DNA from: Fidelibacterota bacterium
GTDB lineage: Bacteria; Fidelibacterota; UBA2242
Length of the DNA stretch: 6,530 bases
Direction: 5' to 3'
NCBI GenBank assembly: GCA_003645845.1
Contig: QNCV01000155.1
Span: 1 to 6,530, forward strand
Of the stretch, positions 5,578 to 6,530 are shown piece by piece. Made by a program: the position numbers and the translations under genes. The notes beneath the pieces were generated by a model. It was not told where the DNA came from and did not search any database. It saw only the letters and a list, made by a program, of their open reading frames with translations. How positions within the stretch are numbered: the stretch's first letter is position 1; each line of letters begins with the position of its first letter.

Positions 5578-6530
5578 ACTCCGAAAAATAAACCGATGCT
5601 GCTGCTAGTCATGGGAATGCATCGTTCCGGTACATCTCTACTGACAAATATTATTTATAATGCGGGATATTATGTCGGCGAAGAGGAAGACCTCCTGCCG
5701 CCTTCCCCTTTCAATCCTAAGGGATATTTTGAACGGCGCAGCATTATGGAGGCCAATGACCTTATCCTTGGAAGTGCTTTAGGGAGCTGGGACTCACCTC
5801 CTGCATTTGAAAATATAAAAAAGGTCTGTGTGGATCCGCTTCTGCATGATCTTCTGCAACCCTATCTGCAGCATGAACGTTCTGTGCTGAAAGACCCCCG
5901 TTTTGCATTTACATTACCGGTCTGGGAAAAAGCGCTGGAGAACAGCTTTTCAACGAAATATATTTTGATAACCAGGGATGACAGAGCTGTCAACGCTTCC
6001 CTGAGGAAAAGGAATGGCTTTAACAGCGAAAAGGCACAGGAACTTATTGATGCGTATAAACTGGCTCTAAGGACTGTACTTGAACCTAAAAAAATATTTG
6101 AATTAGATTTCGACGATCTCTTCTCTGAGAAAAGAGTCGACATACTCGGTGGGCTTGCCGATTTTATCGAATATGACGGGGATCTCAAACAGGCTGCCGA
6201 TGAAGCGGTAGAAAATGATTTGAGGCATTACAGCAGCCGGCAGGGAACAGAGGATAACAAGAATGAAACCGGGATTAAATCCAACGATAAAATTGAAGAA
6301 ATTCCTGATAACATCCAACAGTCAACGATAGGAGACCGCAGTCCAGCCGAAAGAGTCTCGGAAAAGCTAAGCTCTAATCCCAAGGTACATCAAAGCTATG
6401 ATTTGCAGATTTTTCCTGAAAGCTCACGGTTTGATAGGAAGCTAAAAGTTCTGGTAATCACCCACAATTGTGGTGCTGTATCACAAGTAAGGCTTTTAAG
6501 TCCACTCAAAGTTCTGGGCGAAAAAAAACT
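5575..6530 (+). CDS. Sulfotransferase-like protein fused to a probable glycosyltransferase (3' end outside window)
   Basis: The frame is open for 318 codons to the window edge. Residues 8-23 form a PAPS-type phosphate-binding loop (LLLVMGMHRSGTSLLT, where HRSGTS is the key motif). FNPKGYFE follows near residue 47, and LKDPRF at 105-110 is typical of bacterial sulfotransferase-like proteins. YILITRDDRAVNASLRKR contains the second nucleotide site, with R134 and S142 eight residues apart as in the family. FELDFDDLF at 175-183 matches the usual strand-plus-E/D-DL element. About residues 220-285 are hydrophilic and rich in Asn, Glu, Lys and Ser, probably a flexible linker. At 290 a new domain begins: LKVLVITHN, then SQVRLLSPLKVLGEK. 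This resembles the first strand and R-x-x-PL helix of GT4-type glycosyltransferases. Predicted role: sulfation (or nucleotide binding only) combined with sugar transfer on a surface glycan or flagellin. Activity is inferred. Confidence 0.85.
   Translation, partial: MTPKNKPMLLLVMGMHRSGTSLLTNIIYNAGYYVGEEEDLLPPSPFNPKGYFERRSIMEANDLILGSALGSWDSPPAFENIKKVCVDPLLHDLLQPYLQHERSVLKDPRFAFTLPVWEKALENSFSTKYILITRDDRAVNASLRKRNGFNSEKAQELIDAYKLALRTVLEPKKIFELDFDDLFSEKRVDILGGLADFIEYDGDLKQAADEAVENDLRHYSSRQGTEDNKNETGIKSNDKIEEIPDNIQQSTIGDRSPAERVSEKLSSNPKVHQSYDLQIFPESSRFDRKLKVLVITHNCGAVSQVRLLSPLKVLGEKK

Noticed and set aside
5862..6318. Two overlapping minus-strand ORFs opposite the sulfotransferase-like gene
   Set aside because: Both are shadows of the + strand coding frame, with no ribosome binding site or recognisable domain seen.

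Overview
The window holds the distal end of a flagellar hook/ring operon from a diderm bacterium. The P-ring (FlgI) and L-ring (FlgH) genes imply an outer membrane. All genes lie on the + strand, at moderate GC, in the order flgH(3' end)-flgI-short flgJ-flgN-flgK-flgL-fliW-csrA. They are packed with gaps of 5-15 nt or small overlaps, except for a 60-nt gap before csrA. A short FlgJ without a muramidase domain, together with FliW next to CsrA, is common outside the gamma-proteobacteria. I do not assign a phylum.

Positions 1-5266 are the flagellar block. FlgH and FlgI form the outer-membrane and peptidoglycan bushings. The small FlgJ is the rod-binding or rod-capping factor. FlgN is the export chaperone of FlgK and FlgL, which are encoded immediately downstream and form the hook-filament junction. 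FliW and CsrA form the known flagellin homeostasis switch, in which FliW antagonises CsrA. The csrA leader carries a hairpin that presents an AUGGA loop and sequesters the Shine-Dalgarno sequence, with a second ACGGA 35 nt upstream. This suggests autoregulation. A 30-codon ORF joined to the fliW stop by ATGA runs across this leader.

Positions 5267-5574 hold no intact gene. They contain what looks like gene debris: a clear 5' end of a glucose-1-phosphate cytidylyltransferase gene (rfbF) that stops after 25 codons and decays, preceded by a weaker stretch resembling the start of a response regulator.

From 5575 to the window edge runs an open protein with a TTG start. It has an N-terminal PAPS-type sulfotransferase-like domain, a hydrophilic linker, and what looks like the beginning of a glycosyltransferase domain. 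With the rfbF remnant, this suggests that a surface-polysaccharide or glycan-modification locus begins directly after the flagellar operon. A role in flagellin glycosylation is possible but unproven. No convincing promoter, terminator, tRNA, CRISPR array or insertion sequence was seen.
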